Counted from the stretch's first letter, positions 16,280-27,904 are shown. The stretch: DNA of 64,000 nt from Buttiauxella agrestis ATCC 33320 (GCF_000735355.1 NZ_JMPI01000061.1:1-64000); one strand, 5' to 3'. Numbers and translations: made by a program. Notes: generated by a model from the sequence alone, not told the origin.

Positions 16280-17181
16280 TGACTAAGCACTATACGGCGC
16301 AAGACATTGGTGGTGTGAATCCGATTACCGCAATGCCGTTTACCGCTGGCGGCGAGATTGATGAAGTGAGTTTTGTGCGTCTGCTGGAGCATCTTTCCGC
16401 CAGCGGCGCGCAAGGCACCACGCTGTTTGGCATCGCCAGTGAATTCCCGAAATTACATGACCAGGAACGCGATCGACTGGCGCAAATGTTTGTCAGCACT
16501 CTGGCAGGTAGCCCGCTTTATCGGGCGATGTCAGTGACCGATCACAGCACCGAGCTGGCAGTCAAACGCGCGCGTTACTACGCCAGGTTGGGTGTGGATG
16601 CGCTAATGCTGTTGCCACCGTTCTTTCTCAGCCCTAATCCACAGGCGATTCAGGAGCATATTTTTGCCGTGCTGGAAGCGGTAGATATTCCGGTGATGGT
16701 GCAGTATGCGCCGGGCGAAACCGGCCTGGCGATTACGCCAGAACAACTGGCGGCTGTCGCGGCGCGATATCCGCATGCGGTGTTCAAAATCGAGTGTAAC
16801 CCGCCAGTCGACTACACCTGCGATTTCCTGAGACTGGCTCCGCAGGCCAGCGTGCTCAACGGCTATGCGGGTTTATATATGCTGCAAATGCTGGCGGCAG
16901 GCGGAAAAGGTGTGATGCCGGGCTGTTCGTTTACCGACGTTTATGTGCGGATTTATCAGCACTGGCAGCGGGGCGAAACGGCCCAGGCCGAGGCGTTGCA
17001 TCAGGCACTATTACCGTATATCCAGCGCTGGATGACGCATTGCGAATACATCATTCAGGTTGAGAAAACGATTCTGAAACGACGGGGAATTATCGCAACG
17101 GATTATTGCCGCAAGCCTGGCTGGCCGCTTTCCTCAGACGATAGTCAGCTTATCGATCATTTCATCAGGGACTTATTATGA
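16279..17181 (+). CDS. Dihydrodipicolinate synthase-family aldolase
   Basis: The protein has 300 residues and is a class I aldolase of the DapA/NanA superfamily. FGIASEFPKL replaces the usual G-T-T-G-E block of DapA. The catalytic tyrosine is in MVQYAPGETG and the Schiff-base lysine in VFKIECNPP. Family members acting on sugar acids cleave or dehydrate 2-keto-3-deoxy acids, here a possible second route beside DgoK/DgoA. The ATG at 16279 shares one base with the dehydratase stop (TGATG). Its substrate cannot be told from the sequence. Confidence 0.83.
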   Translation: MTKHYTAQDIGGVNPITAMPFTAGGEIDEVSFVRLLEHLSASGAQGTTLFGIASEFPKLHDQERDRLAQMFVSTLAGSPLYRAMSVTDHSTELAVKRARYYARLGVDALMLLPPFFLSPNPQAIQEHIFAVLEAVDIPVMVQYAPGETGLAITPEQLAAVAARYPHAVFKIECNPPVDYTCDFLRLAPQASVLNGYAGLYMLQMLAAGGKGVMPGCSFTDVYVRIYQHWQRGETAQAEALHQALLPYIQRWMTHCEYIIQVEKTILKRRGIIATDYCRKPGWPLSSDDSQLIDHFIRDLL

Positions 17182-17960
17182 AAACCCAACAATCTGCACG
17201 CGTTGTGATTGTTACCGGAACCAGTCAGGGGATCGGCCAGGCCATTGCACAGACTTTTTTGAATAATGGCGACATCGTTATCGGTTGTGCGTTTTCTGCA
17301 TTAGAAAAAGCACCCAATGCCCGGAAGATGCTGGGTGAATATCCCGATCGTTATTTCTATTTTTCCGTCGACGTCACCAAAACGGAATCTATTAAGCAGT
17401 TCGTTATTGATGCCGAAAAGCTGTTTGGTCGCATTGATGTCGTGATTTCTAACGCGGGCAAAAACGTATTCAAAGGCATCGACTGTGAAGAGAGTGACTG
17501 GTCACATAACTTCGATTTGAATTTACGATCCCACTGGTTCCTGGCGAAATGCGCCCGCCCGGCGCTGCGCAAAAGCAACGGGGTGATTATTGTTATTACC
17601 TCGAATCACGCATTTTCGACTATGCCGGGCTGTGCGCCGTATAACATCAGTAAGCGGGCGCTATTGTCGCTGGTGCAAAGCCTGACTATCGAATGGGGAC
17701 CAGAAATCCGAACCGTGGGTATCGCGCCTGGCTTTATTGATACAGATGGCAACCAGGTGTGGTTCGACTCGCATGCTGATGGAAAAATGGCACGCGAGAA
17801 AACCATCAAAAAGCACCCGGTTGGGCGCATTGGCCGTTCAGATGAAGTTGGCGATCTTTGCCTGTTTTTATCCAGTGATAAAGCCGGGTTTATTGCCGGG
17901 ACAACGATTGTGATGGATGGCGGGCGAAGCGCGATTATGCAGGATGAGGAAGACGCCTGA
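17178..17960 (+). CDS. Short-chain dehydrogenase/reductase (SDR)
   Basis: The protein has 260 residues, a classical SDR. The cofactor motif TGTSQGIGQAIA is near residue 13, ISNAGKNVF near 90, the catalytic serine in ITSNHAFS and YNISK in the active site. The C-terminus has IAGTTIVMDGG. It is probably a sugar or sugar-acid dehydrogenase with NAD or NADP. ATGA overlaps the aldolase stop, so it is the last gene of the operon. It may oxidise the sugar brought in by the GalP-like porter to a lactone; this is inference. Confidence 0.85.
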   Translation: MKTQQSARVVIVTGTSQGIGQAIAQTFLNNGDIVIGCAFSALEKAPNARKMLGEYPDRYFYFSVDVTKTESIKQFVIDAEKLFGRIDVVISNAGKNVFKGIDCEESDWSHNFDLNLRSHWFLAKCARPALRKSNGVIIVITSNHAFSTMPGCAPYNISKRALLSLVQSLTIEWGPEIRTVGIAPGFIDTDGNQVWFDSHADGKMAREKTIKKHPVGRIGRSDEVGDLCLFLSSDKAGFIAGTTIVMDGGRSAIMQDEEDA

Positions 17961-17976
17961 GTTTCTGGCAAAGAAA

Positions 17977-18000
17977 AATGGGGAGCCTAAGCTCCCCATT
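17977..18000. terminator. Bidirectional intrinsic terminator between SDR gene and ispH
   Basis: AATGGGGAGC and GCTCCCCATT form a perfect 10-base stem with a CTAA loop, flanked by A and T runs, between convergent genes. Confidence 0.85.
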
Positions 18001-18030
18001 TAAAACGGATGACGGTATTGCTTATGCGCC

Positions 18031-18978
18031 CTACACTTCTTTCACATCCATACGCAGTTCACGCGGCACTTCGAAGATAATATTTTCTTCGCGCCCGACC
18101 AACTCGCGGGTTTCGCTGCCGCCTAACTCACGCAGGCGAGCCAGAACGTTTTGCACCAGGATATCTGGCGCGGACGCTCCTGCCGTAACACCAACACATG
18201 CCACATCTTTAACCCAGGATTCCTGGATATCCATCGCATCATCAATCAGATATGCGGCTTTGCCCATGCGTTGTGCAAGCTCTGCCAGACGGTTGGAGTT
18301 GGATGAGTTCTTCGAACCAACGACCAACACCACGTCAGCTTCATCTGCCAACGCACGTACAGCTTCCTGACGGTTAGTCGTTGCGTAGCAAATGTCGTCT
18401 TTACGTGGGCCGATGATTTTCGGGAAGCGTTTACGCAGCGCGTCAATCACGTCGGAAGTGTCATCAACAGAAAGCGTGGTTTGCGTCATAAACGAAAGTT
18501 TTCCTTCGTTTTTCACATCCAGCTTGCTGACATCTTCCGGTGATTCAACCAGGTACATGCCGCCTTTCGGGTTGCTATACTGGCCCATGGTGCCTTCCAC
18601 TTCCGGATGACCGGCGTGGCCAATCAGAATGGATTCTTCACCACGACGGCTGGCGCGAGCCACTTCCATATGCACTTTAGTCACCAACGGGCACGTCGCA
18701 TCAAACACCGTTAAATCACGGCCTTTCGCTTCGTTACGCACCGCCTGGGAAACACCATGTGCCGAGAAAATCAGAATTGCGCCATCCGGCACTTCACTGA
18801 TCTGCTCGATGAAAATCGCTCCACGTTCACGTAGGCTATCAACCACGTAGCGGTTATGCACCACTTCGTGACGGACATAAATCGGCGCGCCGTAAATAGC
18901 CAGCGCGTTTTCAACAATGCTGATAGCGCGGTCTACCCCGGCACAAAAGCCGCGTGGGTTAGCCAACAGGATCTGCAT
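18031..18978 (-). CDS. ispH: 4-hydroxy-3-methylbut-2-enyl diphosphate reductase
   Basis: The protein has 315 residues (E. coli 316). It catalyses the last step of the MEP pathway, making IPP and DMAPP. The three iron-sulfur cluster cysteines are in [12 protein letters not shown] (residue 12), [10 protein letters not shown] (near 96) and [11 protein letters not shown] (near 197). The substrate histidines lie in RHEVVHN and [13 protein letters not shown]. It is the last gene of the ileS-lspA-fkpB-ispH group and its start overlaps the fkpB end by 20 bases. Confidence 0.97.
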   Translation of the reverse strand: MQILLANPRGFCAGVDRAISIVENALAIYGAPIYVRHEVVHNRYVVDSLRERGAIFIEQISEVPDGAILIFSAHGVSQAVRNEAKGRDLTVFDATCPLVTKVHMEVARASRRGEESILIGHAGHPEVEGTMGQYSNPKGGMYLVESPEDVSKLDVKNEGKLSFMTQTTLSVDDTSDVIDALRKRFPKIIGPRKDDICYATTNRQEAVRALADEADVVLVVGSKNSSNSNRLAELAQRMGKAAYLIDDAMDIQESWVKDVACVGVTAGASAPDILVQNVLARLRELGGSETRELVGREENIIFEVPRELRMDVKEV

Positions 18979-19429
18979 TCAACGCCTCCAGTACCGGGTC
19001 AATTTCCAGTACTTCGATATCGAAATGAATGGTTTGCCCGGCAAGTGGGTGGTTAAAATCAACGGTGATGGAATCGCCGTTAACTTCACGCACCACGCCT
19101 GGCATCTCGCTGCCATCCATTCCTGTGAACAGCATAATGGCACCCGGCACCGGTTCGCCCGCGTCAATAAATTCACGACGCGAGAAATACTGGATCATGT
19201 CCGGGCTTGGAATACCAAACGCGGATTCAGGTGCCAGAGAGAACGCTTTTTTGTCCCCTGCTTTCAAACCGACTAGCTGGTCTTCCATGCCTGGCGACAG
19301 TGTTTCATCGCCCAGCGTGAAGAGTGCCGGTTTGCCGTTGTTGCGGGTCGACTCGGCAGTGGAGCCATCTTCGAGTTTCAGCGTGAAATGCACGAAAACT
19401 CTGCTATTGGCCTGGATAGACTCAGCCAT
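18959..19429 (-). CDS. fkpB: FKBP-type peptidyl-prolyl isomerase
   Basis: The protein has 156 residues (E. coli FkpB/SlpA 149). It is an FKBP domain with a SlyD-like inserted flap. Conserved blocks are [31 protein letters not shown] and [20 protein letters not shown]. It acts as a cytoplasmic folding helper. The stop lies inside ispH, making the protein a few residues longer than in E. coli (tail LNADPVG) and creating a 20-base overlap. lspA ends four bases upstream of it. Confidence 0.95.
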   Translation of the reverse strand: MAESIQANSRVFVHFTLKLEDGSTAESTRNNGKPALFTLGDETLSPGMEDQLVGLKAGDKKAFSLAPESAFGIPSPDMIQYFSRREFIDAGEPVPGAIMLFTGMDGSEMPGVVREVNGDSITVDFNHPLAGQTIHFDIEVLEIDPVLEALNADPVG

Positions 19430-19432
19430 GGA

Positions 19433-19939
19433 TTACCCTTTTTGCTTAGCGGGCTTGTCGGAGGAGACAAAGAACCCCTCCAGCACAATCAGCGCCGCGC
19501 CGATACAGATTGCCGTATCGGCCAGATTAAACGTGGCGAAGTGCCAGTCGCCGACATAGAAATCAATCATGTCGACCACAAAACCGTGCCATAAACGGTC
19601 AAACAAGTTGCCGAGTGCGCCGCCAATGATTAAAGCATAGGCGATATTATTCAGCTTCTGCGTCGCTTTAGCGCGATACATCAGCACCGCCAGAATCACG
19701 CAGATACCAATGGCGATACCCGCGAAGAACCAGCGCTGCCAGCCGCCTTTATCCGCAAGGAAACTAAACGCGGCACCGTAGTTACGGGCATAGTGCAGAT
19801 TCAGCGACGGGAACAGCGATACGGTGTCCCCCAGCATGAAATGCTGGAGGATCAGGTATTTGCTGCCCAGATCGACAATCAGGACTACGACCACCAGCCA
19901 CAGCCAGCGCAGACCAGTCGAACTAATCAATTTACTCAT
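19433..19939 (-). CDS. lspA: Lipoprotein signal peptidase (signal peptidase II)
   Basis: The protein has 168 residues (E. coli 164) with four membrane helices. The two catalytic aspartates lie in [11 protein letters not shown] and [11 protein letters not shown], and [15 protein letters not shown] is the family block. It removes signal peptides from prolipoproteins at the inner membrane. The start codon overlaps the ileS stop by one base, as in E. coli. Confidence 0.97.
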   Translation of the reverse strand: MSKLISSTGLRWLWLVVVVLIVDLGSKYLILQHFMLGDTVSLFPSLNLHYARNYGAAFSFLADKGGWQRWFFAGIAIGICVILAVLMYRAKATQKLNNIAYALIIGGALGNLFDRLWHGFVVDMIDFYVGDWHFATFNLADTAICIGAALIVLEGFFVSSDKPAKQKG

Positions 19940-22755
19940 CAGGCAAATTTACGCTTTTCGCCGTCACCGGCAATGTTAGTTACACAGCGGCCACAGATTT
20001 CTGCGTGTTCCGCTACCTGGCCAACGTCAGTGGTGTAATGCCAGCAACGCGGGCACTTCTCACCGTCAGCTTTACGCAGTGCAACTTTCAACCCTTTAAG
20101 GATTTCGCTTTGCTGCGCGTCTTCAGTTGCTTGCGCATAATCGACAACTTCGCTACCTGAGGTCAACAGGACAAATCGCAATTCCTCGCCCAGGCTGTTG
20201 AGCTTCGCTGCCAGTTCGCTGTCAGCGTATAAAGTCACAGCTGCTTCCAGAGAACCGCCCACACGCTTGTCAGCACGCGCTTGTTCGATGACTTTGTTGA
20301 CTTCGCCACGCACGGTTAACAGGGTGTCCCAGTAATCGTTGTTCATGGTTTCGCTATCAGCCAGGCCGAACAAACCTTCGTACCATTCGCCGGTGAAGAC
20401 ATATTTCTCGCGCTCACCTGGCAGGTAAGCCCAGATTTCATCAGCAGTGAAGGACATGATCGGTGCCATCCAGCGAACCAGCGCTTCGGCAATGTGGTAC
20501 AGAGCAGTCTGGCAGCTACGACGCGCCACGCTGTCTGACTTCGCGGTGTACTGGCGGTCTTTAATGATGTCGAGATAGAACGAGCCCATTTCGATGGAGC
20601 AGAAACGCATCAGGCGTTGCACCACTTCATGGAAGTCGTAGTTTTCGTAAGCTGCAAGGATATCGGCCTGTGCTTCTTGCGCACAACCTACCGCCCAGCG
20701 ATCCAGTTTCACCATCTCTTCTGGTTTCACCATATCGGTTTCTGGATTGAAGCCGTTCAGGTTCGCCAGCAGGAAGCGTGCGGTGTTACGGATACGACGA
20801 TAAGCGTCGGCAGCACGTTTCAGGATTTCGTCAGAAACCGCCATTTCGCCGGTGTAATCGGTCGATGCCACCCACAGACGCAGGATATCCGCGCCCAGTT
20901 TGTTCATCACGTCTTGCGGAGAAACGGTGTTACCGATGGATTTAGACATTTTGCGGCCCTGACCATCAACGGTGAAACCGTGTGTCAGTACCTGGCGGTA
21001 TGGCGCTTTGCCTTTCATCGCCGTCGAAATCATCAGGGAAGACATGAACCAGCCGCGATGCTGATCCGAACCTTCCAGATACATATCTGCTGCATGGCCG
21101 CTGAACTCTGGGCGCACATCAACAACAGATGAATGTGTTGAACCGGAGTCGAACCACACGTCCAGGGTGTCTGGCACTTTGGTGTAGTTGTCAGCGTCAT
21201 CACCCATGATGTCGCGCGGGTCGAGATCCCACCACGCCTGGATGCCGTCTTGCTCCACGCGTTTAGCGACTTCTTCCATCAGCTCCAGCGTGCGCGGGTG
21301 CAGCTCTTCGGTGTCTTTGTGTACGAACATGGACATTGGCACGCCCCACGTACGCTGACGAGAGATACACCAGTCCGGGCGGTTCGCCACCATAGATTCG
21401 ATACGCGCCTGGCCCCAGTCAGGGATCCATTGCACGCCTTTGATCTCTTTCAGAGACTGCGCGCGCAGGCCTTTTTGATCCATGCTGATGAACCATTGCG
21501 GCGTTGCACGGAAGATGATTGGCGTTTTGTGACGCCAGCAGTGCGGGTAGCTGTGCAGCAGTTTTTCAACATGCAGCAGAACGCCTTTATCTCGCAGGAT
21601 ATTGACGATCAGGTCGTTCGCTTTGAACACCTGAACGCCGTCCAGACCTTCATACGTACCTGGCAGGTAGCAACCGTCCGGGCCAACCGGGTTGGCGATT
21701 TCCAGATTGTATTTCTGGCTGATCACATAGTCGTCAGGGCCGTGGCCGCCAGCGGTATGAACCGCACCGGTACCGGCTTCCAGCGTAACGTGGTCGCCAA
21801 GAATAGCTGGCACGTCGAAATCTAAGAACGGGTGTTTGTAGCGGGTCAGCTCAAGGTCTGCACCTTTGGCAGTACCCAGAACGGTCCAATCGGTGATAGC
21901 CGCGCTCTTCATTACGCCTTCGAGCAAATCTTTGGCGACAATCAGCGCCTGACCGTCAACCTGAACCAGCACGTATTCGAATTCGGCATTCAGAGAAACC
22001 GCACGGTTTGCTGGCAGAGTCCACGGAGTGGTCGTCCAGATAACCATTGAAACTGGGCCGTTAACTTGTGTTACACCAAACTTCGCTTTGACCGCGTCGG
22101 CATCAACAGCCTTGAAGTTCACAAAGATGGATGGAGACGTTTTGTCGTAATACTCAACTTCCGCTTCAGCCAATGCTGAACGGCAGTCAACACACCAGTG
22201 CACAGGCTTAGCGCCTTTATGCAGGTGGCCGTTACCGACGATTTTACCCAGCGCACGGATGATGTTCGCTTCGGTTTTGAAATCCATGGTCAGGTACGGA
22301 CGTGACCAGTCGCCCAGCACACCCAGACGGATGAAGTCTTCGCGCTGCCCATCAACCTGCTCAGCGGCGTATTTACGGCACGCGGCACGGAATTCAGCGG
22401 CAGACACTTTCTCACCAGGCTTACCGATAAGCTGCTCTACTTTCAGCTCGATTGGCAGGCCGTGGCAGTCCCAACCCGGAACGTATGGGGAGTCAAAACC
22501 GCTCAGTCCTTTGGACTTCACGATAATGTCTTTCAGAATCTTGTTAACTGAGTGACCAATGTGAATGCTGCCGTTCGCGTATGGAGGGCCATCATGCAGA
22601 ATGAAGGATTTTTTGCCTTTCTTTGCATTACGGATGATGCCGTACAGGTCATCATCATTCCAGCGAGCCAGCATGCCCGGTTCGCGTTTGGCGAGATCGC
22701 CACGCATCGGGAACCCTGTTTCCGGTAAATTCAGGGTAGATTTAAAGTCACTCAT
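19939..22755 (-). CDS. ileS: Isoleucyl-tRNA synthetase
   Basis: The protein has 938 residues, identical in length to E. coli IleS. The class I motifs are NGSIHIGHS (HIGH) and [10 protein letters not shown] (KMSKS). The editing domain lies between them, and a C-terminal zinc site reads [10 protein letters not shown] and CGRCVTN. The ATG at 22755 ([19 protein letters not shown]) is the conserved start. ribF ends 28 bases upstream. Confidence 0.98.
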   Translation of the reverse strand: MSDFKSTLNLPETGFPMRGDLAKREPGMLARWNDDDLYGIIRNAKKGKKSFILHDGPPYANGSIHIGHSVNKILKDIIVKSKGLSGFDSPYVPGWDCHGLPIELKVEQLIGKPGEKVSAAEFRAACRKYAAEQVDGQREDFIRLGVLGDWSRPYLTMDFKTEANIIRALGKIVGNGHLHKGAKPVHWCVDCRSALAEAEVEYYDKTSPSIFVNFKAVDADAVKAKFGVTQVNGPVSMVIWTTTPWTLPANRAVSLNAEFEYVLVQVDGQALIVAKDLLEGVMKSAAITDWTVLGTAKGADLELTRYKHPFLDFDVPAILGDHVTLEAGTGAVHTAGGHGPDDYVISQKYNLEIANPVGPDGCYLPGTYEGLDGVQVFKANDLIVNILRDKGVLLHVEKLLHSYPHCWRHKTPIIFRATPQWFISMDQKGLRAQSLKEIKGVQWIPDWGQARIESMVANRPDWCISRQRTWGVPMSMFVHKDTEELHPRTLELMEEVAKRVEQDGIQAWWDLDPRDIMGDDADNYTKVPDTLDVWFDSGSTHSSVVDVRPEFSGHAADMYLEGSDQHRGWFMSSLMISTAMKGKAPYRQVLTHGFTVDGQGRKMSKSIGNTVSPQDVMNKLGADILRLWVASTDYTGEMAVSDEILKRAADAYRRIRNTARFLLANLNGFNPETDMVKPEEMVKLDRWAVGCAQEAQADILAAYENYDFHEVVQRLMRFCSIEMGSFYLDIIKDRQYTAKSDSVARRSCQTALYHIAEALVRWMAPIMSFTADEIWAYLPGEREKYVFTGEWYEGLFGLADSETMNNDYWDTLLTVRGEVNKVIEQARADKRVGGSLEAAVTLYADSELAAKLNSLGEELRFVLLTSGSEVVDYAQATEDAQQSEILKGLKVALRKADGEKCPRCWHYTTDVGQVAEHAEICGRCVTNIAGDGEKRKFA

Positions 22756-22783
22756 TAGATTCTCGGTTCCGTAGTTAGCTTGC

Positions 22784-23716
22784 TCAGGTATTGGGCCCAA
22801 AAAATTCGCGGGCGGTTACCACATCTTTGGCGATTTGCGCTTTCAGTTCATCAAGCGAAGCAAACCGTTGTTCATTTCGTATTTTTTTACGTAGCACCAC
22901 ATCAATATGGTGCCCATATAAGTCCATTACAACGTCCAGCAAATGGACTTCCAGCTGTTGGCGCAGGCCCGCCACCGTTGGACGAGTACCAATATTGGCA
23001 ACACCAGGCAGCAGTTTATCGCCAAGGCCTGCGACTTCTACCGCAAACACCCCTTTCACCGGGGAAACCTGACGACGAAGCGGTAAATTCGCCGTTGGGA
23101 AACCAATGGTTCTTCCGAGTTCATCACCATGGACAACGCGCCCGGAGATGATAAACGGATGACCCAGTAAACTTTCAGCCAGCGCTAAGTCGTCCTCGGC
23201 CAGAGCCTGACGCACCGCTGTGCTGCTAATTCGCACGCCGCCTTCACAGAAAGTTTGCGTACTGGTGACGTCAAAGCCGTATTCCAGGCCAGCCTTCTGT
23301 AATAACAAGAAATCCCCCTGGCGACCAGCACCAAAGCGGAAATCATCACCTACCGCGAGGAATTTTACCCCGAGGCGGTCGACCAGCAGATCGCTGACGA
23401 AGTTTTGCGCGGTGAATGCAGCAAAGCGACGGTCAAATCGCACGCACAACACGTAGTCCACTCCACACTCGGCCAGATAACGCAGCTTTTCGCGCAGCCT
23501 TGTCAGACGCGCTGGAGCTTTATCACCCGCAAAAAGCTCAAGCGGTTGCGGCTCAAAGATCATGACCATCACCGGCAGATTGCGCGCACGTCCTTCCGCA
23601 CACAGCCCTTTTAACAGGGACTTGTGGCCTCGATGAACGCCGTCGAAATTCCCAATGGTGAGGACACACCCGTGGTGGTTCTGGCGTAAATTATGTATGC
23701 CGCGTATCAGCTTCAT
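22784..23716 (-). CDS. ribF: Bifunctional riboflavin kinase/FMN adenylyltransferase
   Basis: The protein has 310 residues (E. coli 313). The N-terminal half is the FAD synthetase nucleotidyltransferase ([16 protein letters not shown]) and the C-terminal half is riboflavin kinase ([34 protein letters not shown]). It makes FMN and FAD from riboflavin. It heads the ribF-ileS-lspA-fkpB-ispH group. No FMN riboswitch is visible upstream. Confidence 0.97.
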   Translation of the reverse strand: MKLIRGIHNLRQNHHGCVLTIGNFDGVHRGHKSLLKGLCAEGRARNLPVMVMIFEPQPLELFAGDKAPARLTRLREKLRYLAECGVDYVLCVRFDRRFAAFTAQNFVSDLLVDRLGVKFLAVGDDFRFGAGRQGDFLLLQKAGLEYGFDVTSTQTFCEGGVRISSTAVRQALAEDDLALAESLLGHPFIISGRVVHGDELGRTIGFPTANLPLRRQVSPVKGVFAVEVAGLGDKLLPGVANIGTRPTVAGLRQQLEVHLLDVVMDLYGHHIDVVLRKKIRNEQRFASLDELKAQIAKDVVTAREFFGPNT

Positions 23717-23966
23717 GGCTGGCTCAAGACAGTGGAAATCGGCGGATTATATCAATTACCACGGTGAAGGTTAACCGGCGATTGTACCCTTTGACATAAA
23801 GCATTAAGGATTTCATCGCGCTGGCGTCTGGTTTCTATATAGATGCGCATCACTGGACGATTTTTGTTGCTTAAAGCTGTATTCATGAGCATGAAGCTGG
23901 TAGAATCCGCGCCATCACAACGTAAGAGGCTCCGGAAATTTAACGGCGCTTATTTGCACAAATCCA

Positions 23967-23995
23967 TTGACAAAAGAAGGCTAAGAGGGCATATT
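23967..23995 (+). promoter_or_regulatory. rpsT promoter (sigma-70)
   Basis: TTGACA at 23967 and CATATT at 23990 are spaced by 17 bases, about 50 bases before the rpsT start. The segment is close to the downstream rpsT promoter of E. coli. The remaining gap from 23717 to 23966 shows no gene; a second, upstream promoter would be expected there. Confidence 0.75.
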
Positions 23996-24021
23996 CCTCG
24001 GCCTTTGAATTGTCCACATAG

Positions 24022-24306
<285 letters not shown>

Positions 24307-24332
24307 TCGCCAACTTGTTGTTAGCTTAAAAA

Positions 24333-24352
24333 AAACCGGCTTCTGCCGGTTT
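24333..24352. terminator. rpsT/nhaR bidirectional terminator
   Basis: AAACCGGC and GCCGGTTT form a stem with a TTCT loop, preceded by an A run and followed by seven T. It serves rpsT and probably the convergent nhaR. Confidence 0.88.
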
Positions 24353-24380
24353 TTTTATATCTGAAATTTGAGCTTTTGAA

Positions 24381-25274
24381 TCAAGCTTCTTTGAACAAAG
24401 CCGAATAATCCCTGTTACACACACGCTGCACCGCGGGGTGCTGAATCATTCGTTCAGCGAATATCGCGTGATATTCTTCCATCACATTCTCAACGCGCCC
24501 GATTTCGACAATGCTCTCATCTTTGTAAGTGTCTTCACCGTAAAGGGTTGGTGCGACAAATATCGCATTATGCGCCGCCCCAAAAGCCTTCATCAGTGCC
24601 GCATCATCAAACTCGCCGAGGATCTCAACATTCAGCCCCTGGCCATTAATCCAGTTGAGAATTTTGCGCCCTAGCATCGAACGACGCCCCGGAATCAGTA
24701 AGCGTCGGGTTTCCAGGCATGCAGGGAATGGCAAATCAGGCACCGGATTCTGGCTCCAGAAGCTAATTCCGCATTCGCCGATTTTCACCGAGAACAACCC
24801 TTCTTGCTGGGTCGAATCAATCGGGCAGTCAGAGATAATCATATCCAGCTTATGTTGGCTCAATTGTTCGAGCAGCATTTCGTGTGTCGATTCAAAGCAG
24901 CGCAGGTGAATTTGTTCATCCTCAACCACCGCGGCATCCAGCACGCCGCTGACCAGACGTTTTGATAACGCATCGGCAATACCCACATCAAAGAGCAGGC
25001 TCGACTCTTTGCGATAGTTGACGATATCCAGCATCTCCTGGCTTAGCGTAAACATGCGGTCTGCATAACGAAATACAAGCTGGCCCAGTTCAGAAGGAAC
25101 TAAACCACGCCCCTGGCGACGGAACAGTTTGCCTTGCAGGCGTTCTTCTAATGCTTTGATTTGGCCGGTAATGGTTTGTGGCGTCAGATATAGAGCTTCT
25201 GCTGCACCTACGACAGAACCTTCTTTGCAAACGTGCCAGAAATAGTAGAGATGATTGTAATTTATGTGTGACAT
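24381..25274 (-). CDS. nhaR: LysR-family activator of nhaA
   Basis: The protein has 297 residues (E. coli 301). An N-terminal LysR helix-turn-helix ([36 protein letters not shown]) is followed by an effector domain nearly identical to E. coli NhaR ([38 protein letters not shown]). It senses sodium and activates nhaA. The ATG at 25274 gives the conserved start [12 protein letters not shown]. It lies downstream of nhaA on the same strand, with a stem-loop between them. Confidence 0.96.
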   Translation of the reverse strand: MSHINYNHLYYFWHVCKEGSVVGAAEALYLTPQTITGQIKALEERLQGKLFRRQGRGLVPSELGQLVFRYADRMFTLSQEMLDIVNYRKESSLLFDVGIADALSKRLVSGVLDAAVVEDEQIHLRCFESTHEMLLEQLSQHKLDMIISDCPIDSTQQEGLFSVKIGECGISFWSQNPVPDLPFPACLETRRLLIPGRRSMLGRKILNWINGQGLNVEILGEFDDAALMKAFGAAHNAIFVAPTLYGEDTYKDESIVEIGRVENVMEEYHAIFAERMIQHPAVQRVCNRDYSALFKEA

Positions 25275-25307
25275 GCGTTGTTCGCTCCCTGATAAACCAT
25301 CCATTTG

Positions 25308-25332
25308 CTAACGGCTCCCAAGGAGCCGTTAG
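25308..25332 (-). promoter_or_regulatory. Stem-loop between nhaA and nhaR
   Basis: CTAACGGCTCC and GGAGCCGTTAG form a perfect 11-base stem with a three-base loop. No T run follows on either strand, so it looks like an RNA-stability or attenuation element rather than a full terminator. Confidence 0.5.
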
Positions 25333-25339
25333 TGGAATA

Positions 25340-26518
25340 TTAATTATGTTTTAGTTGTGGGCTGAAACGACTTCTCAACATGCAGTAACCCACCACTGCT
25401 GAAAGCAGTGAGCCAAGCAGAATACCCAGTTTCGCCCAGGTAATAAGTGCCGGATCCGCGCCGTCGAATGCCAGCGACGCGATGAAAATCGACATCGTAA
25501 AGCCAATTCCGCACAGCACACCCACCGCCATAATCTCTTTGCAGGTTGTCCCTTCAGGCAAGGTTGCCAGTTTAAATTTCAGGGCAGCCCAGCAGAACAG
25601 GCTAATGCCCAGCGGCTTGCCGATAAACAGACCCGCCATAATCCCCATTGGCAACAGCGAGGTTAAGCCGGCAAAAGTTACACCGCTCAACGACACACCT
25701 GCATTGGCAAAAGCGAACAATGGGAGAATCAGGAACGCGACCCAAGGGTGAAGCACATGCTCCAGCTCTTTTGCCGGGGAACGCCCGTCTTTCTCTTTAA
25801 GCGGAATAAGGAAGCCAATGATGACCCCGGCAAGCGTTGCGTGTACACCTGATTTCAATACCGCAGTCCACAATACGACCCCCACCAGAATATACAAGCC
25901 GGTGCGACGAACGTTGCAGATGTTCAGTAATGCCAGGACCGCAATCGCCCCCGCAGCAACCGCCAGCGACAGAATTGAAAGGTCGCTGGTGTAGAACAAA
26001 GCGATGATAACAATCGCGCCCAGGTCATCGATAATCGCCAGCGCCATCAGGAACACTTTAAGTGCAACAGGTACACGGTTGCCCAGCAATGCCAGAATAC
26101 CCAAAGCGAAAGCGATATCCGTCGCAGCCGGGATCGCCCAGCCCTCACGGGTGATTGGGTCCTGGAAGTTAAACAGTAAATAAATTGCCGCCGGAACAAC
26201 CATGCCGCCCAACGCCGCAATTACCGGGAACGACGCCTGACGCATGCTGGCAAGCGAGCCGCTCACCATTTCACGCTTCACTTCCAGACCAATCATCAGG
26301 AAGAAGATGGCCATCAGTGCATCATTCACCCATAACAACAGGTTTTTACTGATATCCAGAGAACCGATACGGACTTCTACCGGTGTGTTCAAAAACGATT
26401 GATATAACTCGCTGGTGGAACCCAGATTAGCAAGAACCATTGCCAGAACTGCGGCAAGGATCAAAAAGATGCCGCTTGAGGCATCGCTATGGAAAAAGCA
26501 TTTTAGTTTTTTAGTCAT
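25340..26518 (-). CDS. nhaA: Na+/H+ antiporter NhaA
   Basis: The protein has 392 residues (E. coli 388) with about twelve membrane spans. The two adjacent aspartates of the ion site are in [18 protein letters not shown] (D163/D164 in E. coli). The family blocks [20 protein letters not shown] and [16 protein letters not shown] are present. It exports sodium for protons at alkaline pH. The ATG at 26518 is chosen over an in-frame TTG at 26539. The region upstream to 26680 is AT-rich with no gene; the hok/sok locus and insertion sequence found here in E. coli K-12 are absent. Confidence 0.96.
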   Translation of the reverse strand: MTKKLKCFFHSDASSGIFLILAAVLAMVLANLGSTSELYQSFLNTPVEVRIGSLDISKNLLLWVNDALMAIFFLMIGLEVKREMVSGSLASMRQASFPVIAALGGMVVPAAIYLLFNFQDPITREGWAIPAATDIAFALGILALLGNRVPVALKVFLMALAIIDDLGAIVIIALFYTSDLSILSLAVAAGAIAVLALLNICNVRRTGLYILVGVVLWTAVLKSGVHATLAGVIIGFLIPLKEKDGRSPAKELEHVLHPWVAFLILPLFAFANAGVSLSGVTFAGLTSLLPMGIMAGLFIGKPLGISLFCWAALKFKLATLPEGTTCKEIMAVGVLCGIGFTMSIFIASLAFDGADPALITWAKLGILLGSLLSAVVGYCMLRSRFSPQLKHN

Positions 26519-26680
26519 TCTGTCATCCCGGTTTTTCAACTGCCTTAAATCATTTAGGGCTTTAATATGTATTAAGCATAGCCTGTCTAATACATCGAGA
26601 AAAGTAGATTATATAGCATCAAAGAATCGGAAATAACGAACTGTATTACTTGTAGAATTAATACATTTTTAGCGCATAAA

Positions 26681-26715
26681 AAAGCCTGAATCAAAAAACA
26701 AACGATTCAGGCTTT
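26681..26715 (-). terminator. dnaJ terminator
   Basis: AAAGCCTGAATC and GATTCAGGCTTT form a 12-base stem just downstream of the dnaJ stop, with a T run on the minus strand. Confidence 0.85.
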
Positions 26716-26739
26716 TGTACTGCTGAAAGGAAATGGGGT

Positions 26740-27879
26740 TTAGCGGGTCAAATCATCAAAGAACTTTTTCACGCCGTCAAAGAAGTTCTTTGAACGCGGA
26801 CTGTTCTTTTCACCGCTTGGGCCACCAAAACTTTCAGCCAAATCACGCAGCAGTTGTTTCTGCTTTTCGTTCAGGCTGACAGGGGTTTCCACCACAACGC
26901 GGCACAGCAGATCGCCTTGAGCGCCGCCACGTACGGATTTCACACCTTTGCCACGCATTCTGAACAATTTGCCCGTTTGCGTTTCGCCCGGCACTTTCAG
27001 GTTCACACGGCCATCAAGCGTAGGGACTTCGATTTCGCCACCGAGCGCAGCCATCGCGAAGTTAATTGGCACTTCGCAATACAGGTTGTTGCCTTCACGT
27101 TCGAAGATCGGGTGCTGTTTAACCTGAACCTGAACGTACAAATCACCTGATGGAGCGCCATGCTCACCCGCTTCACCTTCGCCTGCAAGACGAATACGGT
27201 CACCGGTATCGACGCCAGCCGGGATTTTCACCGACAGGGTTTTCGTTTTCTCTACACGGCCATGACCATGACAGGTATTGCACGGATCTTTAATAATAGA
27301 GCCGCGACCCTGGCAGTGCGGACAACTCTGCTGCACGGTGAAGAAGCCCTGGCGCATTTGCACCTGACCTTGTCCATGACAAGTCGGGCAAGTCTGCGGC
27401 TTAGAGCCAGCTTTCGCGCCGCTACCGTGGCAAACACCGCACTCTTCAAGCGTTGGGATACGGATCTCTTTGGTGACGCCACGAACCGCTTCTTCCAGCG
27501 TTAAGTCCATGTTGTAACGCAAATCGGACCCGCGGGAAGCGCGCTGACGGCGGCCACCACCGAAGATGTCACCGAATACGTCGCCAAAGATATCGCCAAA
27601 GTCAGCACCGCCACCGCCAAATCCGCCGTGACCGCCGCCGCCCATCCCGCCTTGCTCAAACGCGGCATGACCATATTGGTCGTAAGCAGCACGTTTTTGA
27701 TCATCGGTCAGGATTTCGTAGGCTTCTTTGATCTCTTTAAATTTGCCTTCGGACTCTTTGTCACCCTGATTACGATCCGGGTGAAACTTCATTGCCAGGC
27801 GTTTATAGGCTTTCTTGATTTCACGCTCTTCCGCGTTTTTCGGAACGCCTAAAACCTCGTAATAGTCTCTCTTCGCCAT
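26740..27879 (-). CDS. dnaJ: Chaperone DnaJ (Hsp40)
   Basis: The protein has 379 residues (E. coli 376). A J domain with the HPD motif ([10 protein letters not shown]) is followed by a glycine/phenylalanine-rich linker and four CxxCxGxG zinc repeats ([32 protein letters not shown]). The C-terminal substrate domains end in KKFFDDLTR. It stimulates DnaK ATP hydrolysis. It is the second gene of the dnaKJ operon. Confidence 0.98.
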   Translation of the reverse strand: MAKRDYYEVLGVPKNAEEREIKKAYKRLAMKFHPDRNQGDKESEGKFKEIKEAYEILTDDQKRAAYDQYGHAAFEQGGMGGGGHGGFGGGGADFGDIFGDVFGDIFGGGRRQRASRGSDLRYNMDLTLEEAVRGVTKEIRIPTLEECGVCHGSGAKAGSKPQTCPTCHGQGQVQMRQGFFTVQQSCPHCQGRGSIIKDPCNTCHGHGRVEKTKTLSVKIPAGVDTGDRIRLAGEGEAGEHGAPSGDLYVQVQVKQHPIFEREGNNLYCEVPINFAMAALGGEIEVPTLDGRVNLKVPGETQTGKLFRMRGKGVKSVRGGAQGDLLCRVVVETPVSLNEKQKQLLRDLAESFGGPSGEKNSPRSKNFFDGVKKFFDDLTR

Positions 27880-27904
27880 CTTTTTTGTCTGCCCCTAACA
27901 TGCG

